Source: Raphanus sativus (lineage: Eukaryota > Streptophyta > Magnoliopsida > Brassicales > Brassicaceae). From it: a stretch of DNA of 64,000 bases. A model generated the notes under the pieces. The model worked only from the letters and a program-made list of their open reading frames with translations, was not told the origin of the DNA and ran no database searches. The stretch covers positions 13,020,001 to 13,084,000 of the forward strand of contig NC_079517.1 of the NCBI RefSeq assembly GCF_000801105.2, given 5' to 3'. Shown one piece after another: positions 35,341-47,372 of the stretch; within the stretch, counting starts at the first letter, position 1; each line of letters begins with the position of its first letter. The translations under genes were made by a program, and so were the position numbers.

Positions 35341-36529
35341 GCTTTCTCTACTTTTGTTATGGTTTTAATAGGTGAGGCTCTGTCTTCTTGTTTCATATTT
35401 ACTAAAATGATGTTGACAATATATCTTATGTTGACCATGTTGTAGCAAATTTAATACATCATCTAAGCTTTGTGTGAAAACATCACAAGTGAATATGGTA
35501 GAGATGGTCTAAGCATATTTTATTTTAAGCATAAATATCATCATAACAACCAACTAACATTTATATAGTCTCTTAATGTTAAACCGTTCTGTCATTATAT
35601 TATATTTTAAGCATAAATATTTTATTTTATTTATATAATCTCATAATGTTTAACAATTCTGTCATATTTTATTTTTATTTAGCTTATGATTTGTGACATC
35701 AAATATTTTTATATTTTATTATTTGACCAAAAATTTATTACCAATTAAAAATAATATTCTTATGGATGTAAATATATTTAAACTACATTTTATTTATTTA
35801 AAATACAATTTTACAAATTTTTAAAAATAAAATATGAATAAATGAAAATAGTCGCAGCGTCAATCAAACGAACAACCCAAAACAGCGTCATGCGTCTGCG
35901 TCCTGCGGCTGCGTCAATTTCCTGCGTCTTCGAAACGAACAACAATCAACGTTGGCGTCGGCGTCGACGTCAACGTCGGCGTCTATAAAACGAACATCAG
36001 ATAAACGAGTTTGACGTAACCGCTGATGCCGACACCGACGCCGACGCTGAAACCGGCGGCAACCAAACGAACAATGTGTAATGCGTATGAAGCCTCCTAT
36101 ACTCCGACTGGTAGAACAAGAAGAACATATAGAAAAGAATTGCATAGGAATAAAATATTATGAATCTTTAGCAAAAAAAATATTATGAATGAAAATAATG
36201 TTTATTACTTCTTAAAATTAACAAGGAATAATTATTTTCTATATTATTCTACAAAAAAAAAAAATAAGAAAGAGAAATATTATTTGTAAATGGTGATTCG
36301 CTTAGGAATGTTAAAGAATTCAATGTTCATCTTCGTTTTTTGGTCACCGTTCAGTCATTTCTCTTTGTTTGACCAGGACTTTACTCTAAGTTTGGAATTA
36401 TATAACTAATGCAAGATTTACTTACACATATTATAACAACTGGATTCTTTAGGTACATGTAAATTAATTATTTCTTTGTTAGAAATTAATTAGTAATGTA
36501 TGTACCAATTTACGTAAGTATTTAAAGGG

Positions 36530-36562
36530 AGACTATATTTTGATCCGCACACCCGTGCGGGT
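36530..36562 (-). other. Helitron 3'-end-like hairpin (degenerate)
   Basis: On the minus strand, CCCGCACGGGTGTGCGG folds into a GC-rich hairpin followed by ATCAAAATATAG then T. This resembles the Helitron end (hairpin, short A-rich spacer, CTAG, T) with C changed to A. The other end was not identified. Confidence 0.35.
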
Positions 36563-36600
36563 GTATATTTTTATAAATATATTATTTTTATGTTAATATT

Positions 36601-37231
36601 AGAGTTGGGCAAAAAACTGAAATCCAAAAAATTGAACTGAGCCCAATCCAAAAAGAAGTATCAAATCTAAACTGAAATTGATTAAACCAAATCCATCGAA
36701 CCAAAGTACTTCGGATCCCAGATATATTCGAAATAGATTTATATACTTATATATATATTTTAGATTTAATGTATATAAAAACATTAAGAATATATAAGGT
36801 AGTTTTAAGTTGGTTTAAATAATTGAAAATATATATAAATAGTCAAATGTAAATATCTAAAATAGTTAAACTATATTTAAAACACCAAAAATAATTAAAA
36901 TAATTATTGATTCTCTATCCACATATTTAAATCAAACCAATTTATATGTTAACTTCAGGTATTTTGATATATATTATTTAAATTTATATGTAATATATTA
37001 TTTTGTTTATTTATTTTGAGAAAAATAAAGTATATAATGAATTTTAAAAAATAATTTAAATTGGTTATCCGAACCCGAATAAACCCGCAAAGATCCGAAT
37101 CGGATCCAAGCCAAAATTTAGAAATATTTGAGTGTGACTAAAATTTTTGACTCCGAAAATTCGAAACCCAAACATACCAAAATCGAACCCAAATGGATAC
37201 CCGAACGCCCACCCCTCACTGGCCCACCCCT
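36601..37231. mobile_element. hAT-like MITE candidate
   Basis: AGAGTTGGGC at the left and CGCCCACCCCT (inverse AGGGGTGGGCG) at the right form an imperfect inverted terminus, similar to the element at 27538-28084. The interior holds AACCAAA/GAACCC-type words near the ends and AT-rich DNA in the middle. No coding capacity. Confidence 0.4.
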
Positions 37232-37440
37232 AATTCACAATCTATTTTTTCCTTTAAAAACACAGCAAACATATAACTAATAGTATTTTACTATCATATA
37301 AATAATTACATATATTATATTTTAAAATTTTAATGTGAAATATAAAAATTATAATTTAAGTTGGTATATGAAATTTGATTTGTATTGTATTTTTTTATAT
37401 ATATTGAAAACATTTTTGTTATGAATTCTATGTTCAAAAT

Positions 37441-38262
37441 TATATTAGGCGTAATGCGAGCGGCTAATCGGAAATATTTTTTATAGTTTTTATTTAATAT
37501 AAAAAATATATACATTGTTTAAGTGATTTCTTATTTTCAGTACATATAGTTGTATAGTAAGTGTTTAATTAAAGACACAAAGAAAGAACAATGTTGTGTT
37601 AGTATGTGGTCTCTTCTATTAACTCCACTAACACATGTTCAACCACTAAAGATTAGTTTTGTTTCCTTTTTTTAAATGAGTGGTATTTCTGTAATTTCAC
37701 TCATCTTCTCCAAAGGTTTTCTGCAGTCATCGAGTGGCCACCAGACTTATACAGTTCATCGACTTTTTTTCTCATTTTCTTGTTTATTTTTGACTTAGTC
37801 TTGTAGATTCACAATAAAACATCTGACTTAAACCATTTTAAAATCAAAATTATATTAGGCGTAATGCGAGCGGCTAATCGGAAATATTTTTTATAGTTTT
37901 TATTTAATATAAAAAATATATACATTGTTTAAGTGATTTTCTTATTTTCAGTACATATAGTTGTATAGTAAGTGTTTAATTAAAGACACAAAGAAAGAAC
38001 AATGTTGTGTTAGTATGTGGTCTCTTCTATTAACTCCACTAACACATGTTCAAACCACTAAAGATTAGTTTTGTTTCCTTTTTTTAAATGAGTGGTATTT
38101 CTGTAATTTCACTCATCTTCTCCAAGGGTTTTCTGCAGTCATCGAGTGGCCACCAGACTTATACAGTTCATCGACTTTTTTCTCATTTTTCTTGTTTATT
38201 TTTGACTTAGTCTTGTAGATTCACAATAAAACATCTGACTTAAACCATTTTAAAATCAAAAT
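37441..38262. repeat. 410-bp recent tandem duplication
   Basis: Copy 1 at 37441-37850 and copy 2 at 37851-38262 differ by only a few single-base changes or indels (homopolymer lengths, one A/G). Both junctions share the word CAAAATT. The unit includes an odd GCGAGCGGCTAATCGG stretch. No open frame. Function unknown. Confidence 0.9.
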
Positions 38263-38733
38263 TTGTAATTATTCTGAATTTCTGTAACAAAATAATATTA
38301 ACTCAAACATCATATTGATCGATTTTAGAAAAATCGATAACCAACGGTAGAGCATATACTCGTTGATTAGTCGGTTAATACAGACACGTTTTTTAACATG
38401 GCTTGAATCCAAGCCTATATTTAGTTTGCGAAAGGAGCAACGAAGCTTTTTCAAAAAAAAAAAAAGGAGCAATGAAGAGATGTCTACTTCTTGTCCTAAA
38501 CCCACGCTTTAATGTTTACTGAAGCCCATTTACAGATTAGTTAACTTTACCGAAACAAACATGTTTCTCAAATGCAGCGTTTTATGTCAATGACATTTAG
38601 TGGTAATTATTTAGAAAAAATCAGGGTTAAGTACTAAATGTACTTTAGTTTTAATAGATTAGATGATTATTTGCTCTGAACCCAAAAGAAAAACATCTCC
38701 ACAAAAAAAAGAGATACAGAAACAATATCAGCA

Positions 38734-39066
38734 ATGAAGATTCAACTTACTTCTTTGATCCTAGTTTTTTTTCTTCTTTTTTCTCAATCAACTGGTAATA
38801 TATAATTCCGTACTCTAATTCTTCGTAATTGAATGATATAACAAAATGAACTGATTCAGATTGTTTATTTTAAAATAAACTTTTCAGCCAGATGTGATGA
38901 TTTCTATACTGCCTACCCATTGACGGGCCCTTGTAACACAAATAACGACTGCAAGGACTTGTGCCAACGTTCTTCAAAAGATCCAACTTTTAGATTGTGC
39001 ATTTTGGCTAGGGCAGGTTCTACATATGATGGTCAATGTTTGTGTTTAGGAGAAGAAATATTTTAA
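38734..39066 (+). CDS. Defensin-like (LCR/DEFL type) secreted cysteine-rich peptide
   Basis: Two exons, 38734-38794 and 38888-39066, join in phase (split Ala codon) for a 79-aa precursor. Residues 1-20 (MKIQLTSLILVFFLLFSQST) are a clear signal peptide, and the intron falls at its end, the classic position for this family. The mature part has seven cysteines in the order C, C, C-x3-C (CKDLC), C, C-x-C (CLC). This fits the cysteine-stabilised alpha-beta pattern but lacks the usual final cysteine; the protein ends LGEEIF. Such peptides act in defence or pollen-pistil signalling; which applies cannot be told. The gene stands alone among repeats. Confidence 0.75.
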
Positions 39067-39421
39067 ATCGATATAATTGTGATTACATATCATAAGATTT
39101 AAAATCAATAAAAAAATAATGTTTGCATCATGTTTTAATTTTCCTCTCGAAAGTTAGTACAACCTGATAATTATCACCATATTGTCTGAGTATGATTTCT
39201 TTCTCTCCTGATCTTGAGTTCAGGTCAAGAGAAAGGTTAAGCACTTCAAGGAGTGTTTAAAATACTGTTTGCTCAGAAAATAAATTAGCAGATATTAGCT
39301 CTGTTCTTTTTAGAGATGTAGCTTTGGCGTCTGCGGCAAAAAAATATAAAGGAATTTAAAATGTCAGGTCAGCAACAAGCTAAATCAAAGAGTTAAAAAT
39401 AATGTAATTTGACGTTTTTAG

Positions 39422-39804
39422 TGATGGGCCTAACTCACACCCAAAAACTAGCTCAAGAGTGGAGGATTGCCCATACACTTATATATTGCCCAAGGATACT
39501 TATCCCAAACGATGTGGGATATTAATAGCCCCTCTCGAGATGTGGGTGAGAAACGGTCCAATCGGAAACAGCCCAAGCCCAACATCTCGGACATACCACA
39601 GCAAGATGGGCCATTTTTATAGACTACATAGGTAGACAACTATTTATATGGGAAATCATCTGCTGGGCTTTCACCATAGGCTCTGATACCATATTAGTGA
39701 TGGGCCTAACTCACACCCAAAAGCTAGCTCAAGAGTGGAGGATTGCCCCTACACTTATATATTGCCCAATGATACTTATCCCAAACGATGTGGGATATTA
39801 ATAG
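39422..39804 (-). mobile_element. TRIM (miniature LTR retrotransposon), 383 bp
   Basis: Direct repeats of 107 bp at 39422-39528 and 39698-39804 differ at only a few positions. On the minus strand the first repeat is followed by CTAATA and TGGTATCAGAGC (inverse at 39680-39691), the primer-binding site for initiator Met-tRNA. The second repeat is directly preceded by the polypurine tract GAGAGGGG (39529-39536 inverted). The internal part is about 170 bp with no ORF. These are the defining TRIM features. No clean 5-bp target duplication was found. Confidence 0.85.
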
Positions 39805-40004
39805 ACGTTAACTACGGATCATCACAAGTGCGGGAGACGGTAAAAATTACAGCGATGATGATAACACGGAAAAGATCAATAGTAACATCGCCAACGGTGA
39901 CTTTTTCACGATGCTGCGTTTAAGTTTCTGTCTATTGTTTGTTAATTATTGGTCGCTCACGCTGATGCAGCGTTTCTCAAACGAATATGGCTAGTGTGAG
40001 GTTT

Positions 40005-40205
40005 AAGAACTGGGCTTCACTTAATGCCCATTTAAATTAGGTTAAAAGCCCATCAAATCTGTCTAGAGATCAAAAAGCCGAAACCGCAGATAAGCATGTT
40101 GCACATCTTAGATAAAAAGCTTGAGACCCAAATCCAAATAATCCAAACTTAAAACCAAATAAATTATTTACTGATATAAATATATTAAATCTGTAATATG
40201 ATTAG
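40005..40205. repeat. Second copy of the TYW1-upstream segment (empty of the MITE)
   Basis: Closely matches 27461-27537 joined to 28086-28235, that is, the TYW1 5' flank without the 27538-28084 insert. It begins GTGTGAGGTTTAAGAACTGG and runs through AAGCTTGAGACCCAAATCC. It shows that the flank was duplicated. Confidence 0.75.
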
Positions 40206-40293
40206 CCAAAACGATCGGTATACAAAAAAATTTGAAAATCCAAATTACAAAAATAGACTTAAAAAATAAAACTAATTTTGAAACATAAACAAA

Positions 40294-41088
40294 CTAGGTG
40301 TTTTGCCCGCAGTTGCGGGATTAATAATTTTACAAATTACTAAGTAAATATATTGTCAATTCGATAACCATTAAAATAAATTATTTTCATGCCTTTGATA
40401 TATTTAATAATTAATTAAATATTAATTTTATATACAATAAAGTTTATTCTAATAAAAATATTTATTATGTAGAAAAATTGAAAATATTAATATATTCATA
40501 AAACTATACACATGGATTTATATTTATTTTTAAAATATTTTGATGTAAATTATTATTGGATCACATAATATATAATTTTGTAGATAATGATGATAATCAA
40601 ATTAATGAAATTGGTTTAAATTTGTGAGTAATTCTATATTAACAAATCTAATCTAATTATGTATTAAAGATAATGAAGATTTTAAACGCTATAACTTTTA
40701 ACGTGAGAGAAAGAAAATCGCTTTGAATATAGTAGTATAAACTAAATGTTCTTTTTTCAGTTATATAAAATTGATAAATTTTCTTGATTAATCTTTAGTT
40801 ACGTGTTTTCTGTTTTATTTTAGTTTTAAATTTATTATTAAAAGATAATTTCAGATAACAACATAATATATATATATATGTATATATCATATTTTATTTT
40901 TAATATATATTAGGTTTCAGATAATTCTTCTTATTATTGTTATTATTATTTTTAATCAATTAAATTCGTTTTTATTTTGGAGTTAATTTATATATTTTAT
41001 TTATTAAGGGTATAAACGATATTAACCACTCTAACTTTTAATGTGAGAGCTCGAATCCAAAATTTTACTTCGCAAATAATAGTATAGA
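40294..41088 (-). mobile_element. Non-autonomous Helitron, 795 bp
   Basis: On the minus strand it starts TCTATACTATT after an A (41089 side) and ends with hairpin CCCGCA-AC-TGCGGG (40306-40319), 8 nt, then CTAG (40294-40297), followed by T. That is, insertion between A and T, 5' TC, 3' hairpin and CTAG, no target duplication: all Helitron hallmarks. The interior is AT-rich without an ORF. Confidence 0.8.
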
Positions 41089-42407
41089 TTTTCAAATATT
41101 TAAATACATGTTTATTTTATAATGATAAATAATTTTTAAAATCTTAAAAACTAAATTATTATCCAAATCGGAAATAAATATTAGAAAGAATTATAAAATA
41201 TACATAAACCTGACTTGAATATATATAAAATGCGATGGGGCATAGACAACTGAAATCCAAAATCTGAGTTTCGAAAAGTCAATCTCTTAATCATAAGCAT
41301 AGATCTGATCATTCGAATGTCCAATCAAATTCGGTTTGGATTCAATCGGGTTCCTGTTTTGAAAGACTATGAAATTTGTTCGTTTAGAATTTTTAAAGTC
41401 CAGTTTATGCTTCATTGGATTCAGTTTATGTTTCACCGGATTCATTTCAAATATAGCAACATCGTAAATCCAGTGGAATCCATTTCAACATAGGATTTCA
41501 GTTAATTTTAATATTTATTTGTGATTCAAAAGTGTACGCTTTAATTCACATATTTGGCAAATTTAAATATATTACTCTAATAAAAGCTCGACGACATGAC
41601 ATAATGCAAAAGTGGTCACTAAAAACATAAATAAGTTAAAAGTATCAGTTAAAAATGCTATAAACATAAAAAAAATATTATTTAGACTTCAACATAAAAT
41701 AACATTATTTAAATTTCAAAAACAATTATTCATAATTGAATTTTAAATGTCATTATCAAAACATAAAACAGCATTATTTGGTCAAATACCAACAAATATT
41801 AGATTAAGTATTTGAGTAAATTATTCATAAAATAAATACTTATTTTAGTTATTCAATAACGTTCTAGAGTATTTTGGATACTTATTAAAGATTGAAGTTG
41901 AAATTGATATGATTTTTAGTGAGATTTTTATTTTTTTCAGATATCTATCCAGATTCAGATTCAATCTAAAAATAAAACATTTTCAGTATTTATATTAGAT
42001 TTGATTTGGTTTAAACTCGTTTTTATCAGATTGAGTTTAGTTCAGATCTTTGGATTCGATATATTTGTAGACATTTGTGTTCAATGTTGATTTCAATGTA
42101 ATTTTAGATAATTTTAATAATTTGGAGATTTTTTTTTGTTATATTACTCTAAAATATCACATGAAACCTAAATATTTTGAGTTTTAAATTTTCTAAATAA
42201 GAAATTCCGCACAAACACTTTAAAATCACTTGAAAACTTTAAAATTTCACAAACTAAAATATTTCTAATAATAGTAAATTTCAAAATATTTTATGAAATA
42301 TCAAGTTAAATACCTGCAAATTTAAATAAGTTTTTAAAACACATATTTAAATAACCAATAAATTTCTAGAAAAAACTCTCGTAGCCTACGGGCAATTATG
42401 AATTCTA
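41089..42407. other. AT-rich transposon-derived spacer
   Basis: No gene. Contains GGTTTGGATTCAATCGGGTT-like words typical of decayed Brassicaceae repeats (41330-41470, 41990-42060). A short hairpin (CGTAG/CTACG) followed by CTAG near 42380-42412 resembles a worn Helitron end. Confidence 0.35.
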
Positions 42408-42480
42408 GAAACTGGGCTTCGTTTGAAGGCCTATTGGATTTAGGCTTAGTGCCCATCAAATCTGGCTCGAGATCATCAAA
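42408..42480 (+). promoter_or_regulatory. Third copy of the shared promoter segment, upstream of the 5'-nucleotidase gene
   Basis: Contains AACTGGGCTTCG, GCCCATCAAATCT and CGAGATCATCAAATAGCC, matching the flanks at 27461 and 40005. Its place 320 bp before the start codon fits a promoter; TGGGCTT is a site II-like element. Confidence 0.55.
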
Positions 42481-42796
42481 TAGCCTAAATCACGTTTAAG
42501 CCACGTGGCACATCTTCCTAGGGATCTCTTCTTCTGCCACACCTCGTTTCCCTCCCTCTCCTCCCTTCCTTCCTTCGCCTGGGCTGAGAGAGAAATAAAA
42601 TAAAACAAAATAAAAATAAAGATAAATGCAATTGAATTGGAGAGAATATTCGCCGGAAAACCACCGGTAAATGTCTCATAGTTTATATTCGAATCCAACC
42701 TTTTCGGCGACACTACCTATATGTTTTACACCTACTCTTATTCTCTATCTCGAACACGATTCATCTCCCTCTCCACCCCTCCTATATAACAATACC

Positions 42797-45700
42797 ATGC
42801 GTCTCTCCAAACGCCACTTCTCTCCTCTTTCTCTCTGCCTCTCTGTTTTCTCCTCTGGTTCTCGTTTTCCTCCAAAATTTCAAGCTCGGAGACGATTCCT
42901 CAACTCTTCTGCTGCTGGTTAGTTTTCTTTTAGTTTATTTTTCTATGTAGTTTGGTTCGTTGGTGTGAAATTTGCGTTGTCTTTACTTGTTTTATTGGTG
43001 TCATGAGTCCTTAACTTTGGGTTCTGTCTGCGTGTGGTTCCATGTAACTGATTCTGGTAAGTGGTTAGTGTGCTGCGGAGAAATTTTAGTAGTGAACCTT
43101 TGGATAGGGAAGGAAGGTTTGCTAATTAGTAGCTATCTTGGGAAAAGATACTTAGGATCAGGACTTGACTTGTCTCAAAGCTTGTGTCTTTTTGGACGAG
43201 GTAAGATGTTAGGTTTGTTTTCCTCATTCTAGGGATTTATTACTTTTGTAATTTTGTTCCCCTTGGTGGTTGGTGGCGGTAGTGGATCATGTTGAACAAC
43301 AAAGCTTAGTGGTCTTAATATGTTTAGTTAGTTTGTTTTTTTCTCATTTTAGGGGTTTTGTTACTTTTTCTTTGTCCTTTTGGTGGTAGTGGATCATGAT
43401 TATCTTATGACTCGTGTTGTGACTAAGTCTATCTTCTGTAGAAAACGTGTCATCAGATAGTTTACTTTCTCACGTGCATCTATGTTTAGCATTGGTGGGT
43501 TCTGACTAACGAGTTGTTTCTTACATTTTCTTATTATCTATTTTTGGATATAGCTTGTATCCTTCTCTACTCTATATTTATTTTTCCATGTGTTGCGTAT
43601 ACGTTATATCCCCAGTATCCTCCTGAGTTCATTTAAAGACAAGTAAAGTTATGCTTCCTTTGATCATCTCTCAGGAGCAAGCCAGCTTTGTTTCAAGAGT
43701 TCCATGGAAGAACAGCGAGCTAGTGCTAACGTGGTGCAGTTTCACAATGTTGGCTCAAGGGATGGATGTGAAGTTCCCCATAATTGGTCATCCCCTGGAG
43801 GAGGAAAGAAAATCGACTTAAAGAAACAGATCTTCTGCAACAGATCGTTGAACATGAGGAATATCATTGCCGTTGGCTTTGATATGGACTACACTCTTGC
43901 CCAATACAAGTCTGAAACTTTTGAGTCCCTTGCTTATGAAGGAACCGTCAGGAAATTGGTGTATGACTTGGGGTATCCAAGTGAGGTTAGTATACTGTGT
44001 TACCTTTTTAAGGTTCTGACTTGCAGAAAAGTTCGATTGATTGTGGCTAAAAAAATTACAGCTGCTAGAGTGGACGTTTGATTGGAACTACATGGTTAGA
44101 GGCTTGGTGCTAGACAAAAAGAGGGGAAACATCTTAAAGGTGAATGAAAATCATATATTAGATTTTAACTCTCATAATAATTGTTGCCTCTTTTTCCTAA
44201 TTGAATGTTGATCATGCAGATGGATCGCCACAAGTATGTGAAAGTAGCTTACCATGGGTTTAGGGAGCTCTCTAAAGATGATAAAGTTGATATCTATGGC
44301 AGCAGCCTAATACAAGATTCCTTTGATGAGCCCGACTATGCTCTCATAGATACCCTCTTTTCTTTGGCCGAAGCTTATCTGTTTGCACAACTTGTTGATT
44401 TTAAAGATAACAACCCTGAAAAAATTCCCAAGGACGTTGAGTAAGTCTATTTCCCATATATGTTACTGTTTTCAATCTCTATGTAGTCGTCTCTAAAAAA
44501 GTATATCTTATGCTTATGATTGTAGTGTTGTTAGTGGATACTCTGTAACTTATGCTTAGCATGGTTTTTTCTTTTAAATGTATTCGTAAATTATACCTTC
44601 TCCAATGGTGTTCTTTTAGTTATGCGCGTATGTATAAAGATGTTCGGGCTGCTGTTGATCTGTGCCATCGTGATGGAACTTTAAAACAGATGGTAGCAAA
44701 CGAACCCAATAGGTAAGAGCTTATGTTCAAATACCATCTCTGCCGTGCCCCTCTCTTGCATTTTTTTTTTGTGGTGTCTTCCTTTTTTACATAATTTAAC
44801 TTGCTTTTTTTTAATCAGGTATATCAATGAGGATACTACGATTGTACCACTTATAAAGATGATAAGAGATTCTGGACGTTCTACATTCTTGGTGACCAAT
44901 AGGTAATGCTAATGACATATTTTACAAACTTCAATGTGTTCCCGAAGAGTTTTTAATGCATATGTTACCTGCTTTGTTAGCTGCGCAGTTGAATCAACTT
45001 TAAATTGTAAAATCGTTACATTCTTCAAAGTTTAATTTGGGTAACGTCAACCATTGTAACTTGCTTCCCTGTCTTGTAACAGAAATGTGGAACTTAAGAA
45101 GATTTAGAAAACGTCTGTCAAAATCTTGTTATGAGACGGTTTCAGCATTAGTGCCTGTTATTATAAATAATCATATTTTTTTTCTTATCGCTGAGAGGGA
45201 TTTTGAATAACATTCTTGCAGTTTGTGGGACTACACAAACATTGTGATGAATTTTCTCTGTGGAGGAAGAACGGTACAAGGTCCACATACTTGCAACTTT
45301 GATTGGCTCCAGTATTTTGATGTTGTCATCACTGGCAGGTCTTTTCCTTTCCTAAGTCTCTTCAATCTAGTGCTCTTAACAAAATCATGCTGATAGCAAT
45401 AGTTATGTGTTATTGGCTATTAATCTATACATAAAATTTTGCATCTGGAAATATTATCCTTCGTGCTATCTGAATTGTATATGTTTCTATGTGAAGTGCA
45501 AAACCTGGCTTCTTTCATGAAGAGAGTCGTGCCAACCTGTTTGAGGTGGAACCTCAATCTGGAATGCTTATTAATACTGACAATGGAACACCTATGCCTC
45601 AGGTTTGACACAAGATCCTTGTGTATCAAATGTACTTATCCGAATAATCCTTGTGTAGCCGTTACAATTGCTTTCTGTTTGGTTGAAAGGTGGGAGATCC

Positions 45701-47131
45701 TTCACCCAAAATTTTACTGAAGAGTAAAGGCAAAGGTTGTCGAGTTTTTCAAGGTGGAAATGTCGGGCATCTTCACAGTTTGCTCTCCATTGAATCAAGT
45801 TCACAGGTATTTTGCACTAGCTTCATCTCACTGTTGATTAGTAATATCAGTATGTTATGAAACAACATATTTTCTATAGAACTCTATAATTAACTGGATA
45901 TCCCATGCCATGCATCTGTCGTCACTTATTCAGCTATTCGTTCTTACTAGGTTCTTTACGTTGGTGATCATATATACGGCGACATATTGCGCAGCAAAAA
46001 AGTACTTGGTAAGGCTTTCTTTTCCAATTATAGGCGTTTCTTCTGTTTTGTTTAGTGAAGTAACTTGAATGAATCTTCATGGGTTTAATTGACCTATGCT
46101 AGTCCCCTAATAGCGTATGACTGGTGAATGTAGCATCAAAGTAGAATGGAACACGCTTTTGTTGACGAAGATAGTATCGTAGGTGTTTGAAGAAACTGGT
46201 AAAAGTGTATCTGATTGTGAAAGCTACTTGCAGCTTAATTTCTTTAAATTCTTCAGGCTGGAGAACTATGCTTGTTGTTCCAGAACTAGAAAAGGAGGTT
46301 GAGCTTCTATGGGAACTGAGAGATATGCGCAAGGTAAATGCATCCGCTCATTCTATATCTTATTTAATATAAGAGATGAGGGATTATGTGATTAGGATCA
46401 ACAGCCGCTAATTATCTGATAAATTTTTGGCTTGCAGGAGCTTATTTTGATGAGGAATGAACGTGATTCAGTTGAAGACAAAATTCATCACATGAACTGG
46501 TCCCTAAAGTAAGTGTTCTTTAAATTAGAATGTACACCAATGAAAGATAGATTAAAATTCTTAATTGTAACCAATCGTCTTTCAGGTTTGAGGATATTAA
46601 CGAGAATGTTAAGAAGGAGATGTTATCAGCGCTCAAGGACTTGGAGGTAAAATAGAATTTGTCTAACTACTGGATATTTTAATAGTTGTTTAAGTCCACA
46701 CTTGTATTTTTGGTGGGACTTAATAGTTCAAAAGAGATCAAGTGCGTCAAAGTCATCAACAAGCTCAAAGAGAAAATCACCAAAAGGTAGTGTTGTGCAA
46801 CAACTAGTTTCAGTTCCAATCTTATAGAAACTGCTCATGTGGTGTGTTTTGGTAACTGCAGTTTCACAAGGTCTGGGGACAACTAATGAAAACAGGTTAC
46901 CAGAGTTCTCGATTTGCTAACCAGGTATAAAACTTTTTTAAATTTTTTCTTTCATATGTGGCAGCTAAAATGCTTTGGTGACCTGTTTTTTTTTTCCTAA
47001 ATCAGGTTGAAAGGTTTGCATGCCTGTACACAAGCCAAGTCTCTAACCTACGCTTGTACTCACCAGACAAGTATTACAGACCAAGTGAAGACTTCATGTC
47101 CCATGAGTTCCATCTTCTTCCTCTGGATTGA
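42797..47131 (+). CDS. HAD-superfamily IG 5'-nucleotidase-like protein
   Basis: Sixteen exons (42797-42917, 43675-43985, 44062-44139, 44220-44440, 44620-44712, 44819-44902, 45222-45338, 45497-45602, 45690-45806, 45951-46008, 46257-46333, 46438-46508, 46586-46646, 46727-46786, 46862-46924, 47006-47131) join in phase for 587 aa. The nucleophile motif D110-M-D112-Y-T114 sits in AVGFDMDYTLAQYKS; later HAD motifs include FLVTNSLWDYTN and VLYVGDHIYGDI. The family is cytosolic purine 5'-nucleotidase-like. The first ~45 residues are Arg/Ser-rich with no acids, like an organelle transit peptide; translation from M51 would remove it. The gene is head to head with TYW1 and matches Arabidopsis At1g75210. 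Confidence 0.92.
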
Positions 47132-47372
47132 TCGTTCAGTGAGACTTGTTAAAGAAAGACCACGCTCTAAAGTTAGAGGGTATATCAAAGTATTGGTTTG
47201 GTGCTTATTCTTACTGTCTATAAGTTTCCTTAGTCTCTTCGTATGCATTGTGTTACTTGGCACAAACATCTACAAGATTGAGAATTTAATCAAAACGTTT
47301 TCTGTCGCCATTTGTTTTCTTTTTCCTTGTTAAACTCTTGCGCCATCAGCAGACCCAAATCAGTACACTTGT
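47132..47372. other. 3' flank of the 5'-nucleotidase-like gene
   Basis: Probable 3' UTR and spacer. The open frames here are extensions of other frames of the last exon. Confidence 0.4.

Larger units (their letters stand above)
28307..36078 (+). mobile_element. Outer PIF/Harbinger element, split by a second one
   Basis: Left terminus AGTGTTGTTCGTTTGGTTGCCGC at 28307; right terminus, inverted, ends at 36078. A 3-bp TAA duplication flanks it (28304-28306 and 36079-36081). Its own sequence is 28307-28729 plus 34293-36078, because another member of the family is inserted between them. The right part keeps a decayed match to the transposase 3' end (35461-35520) and the same right-terminal region as its relatives. 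It carries a foreign exon-like segment at about 34985-35340 and no transposase of its own, so it is non-autonomous. Confidence 0.85.

Noticed and set aside
37441..38262. Two near-identical 410-bp copies as an LTR pair
   Set aside because: The copies abut with no internal region, primer-binding site or polypurine tract; a tandem duplication fits.
39735..39923. 62-aa ORF downstream of and within the TRIM
   Set aside because: Begins inside the TRIM repeat and runs into unrelated DNA; no support.
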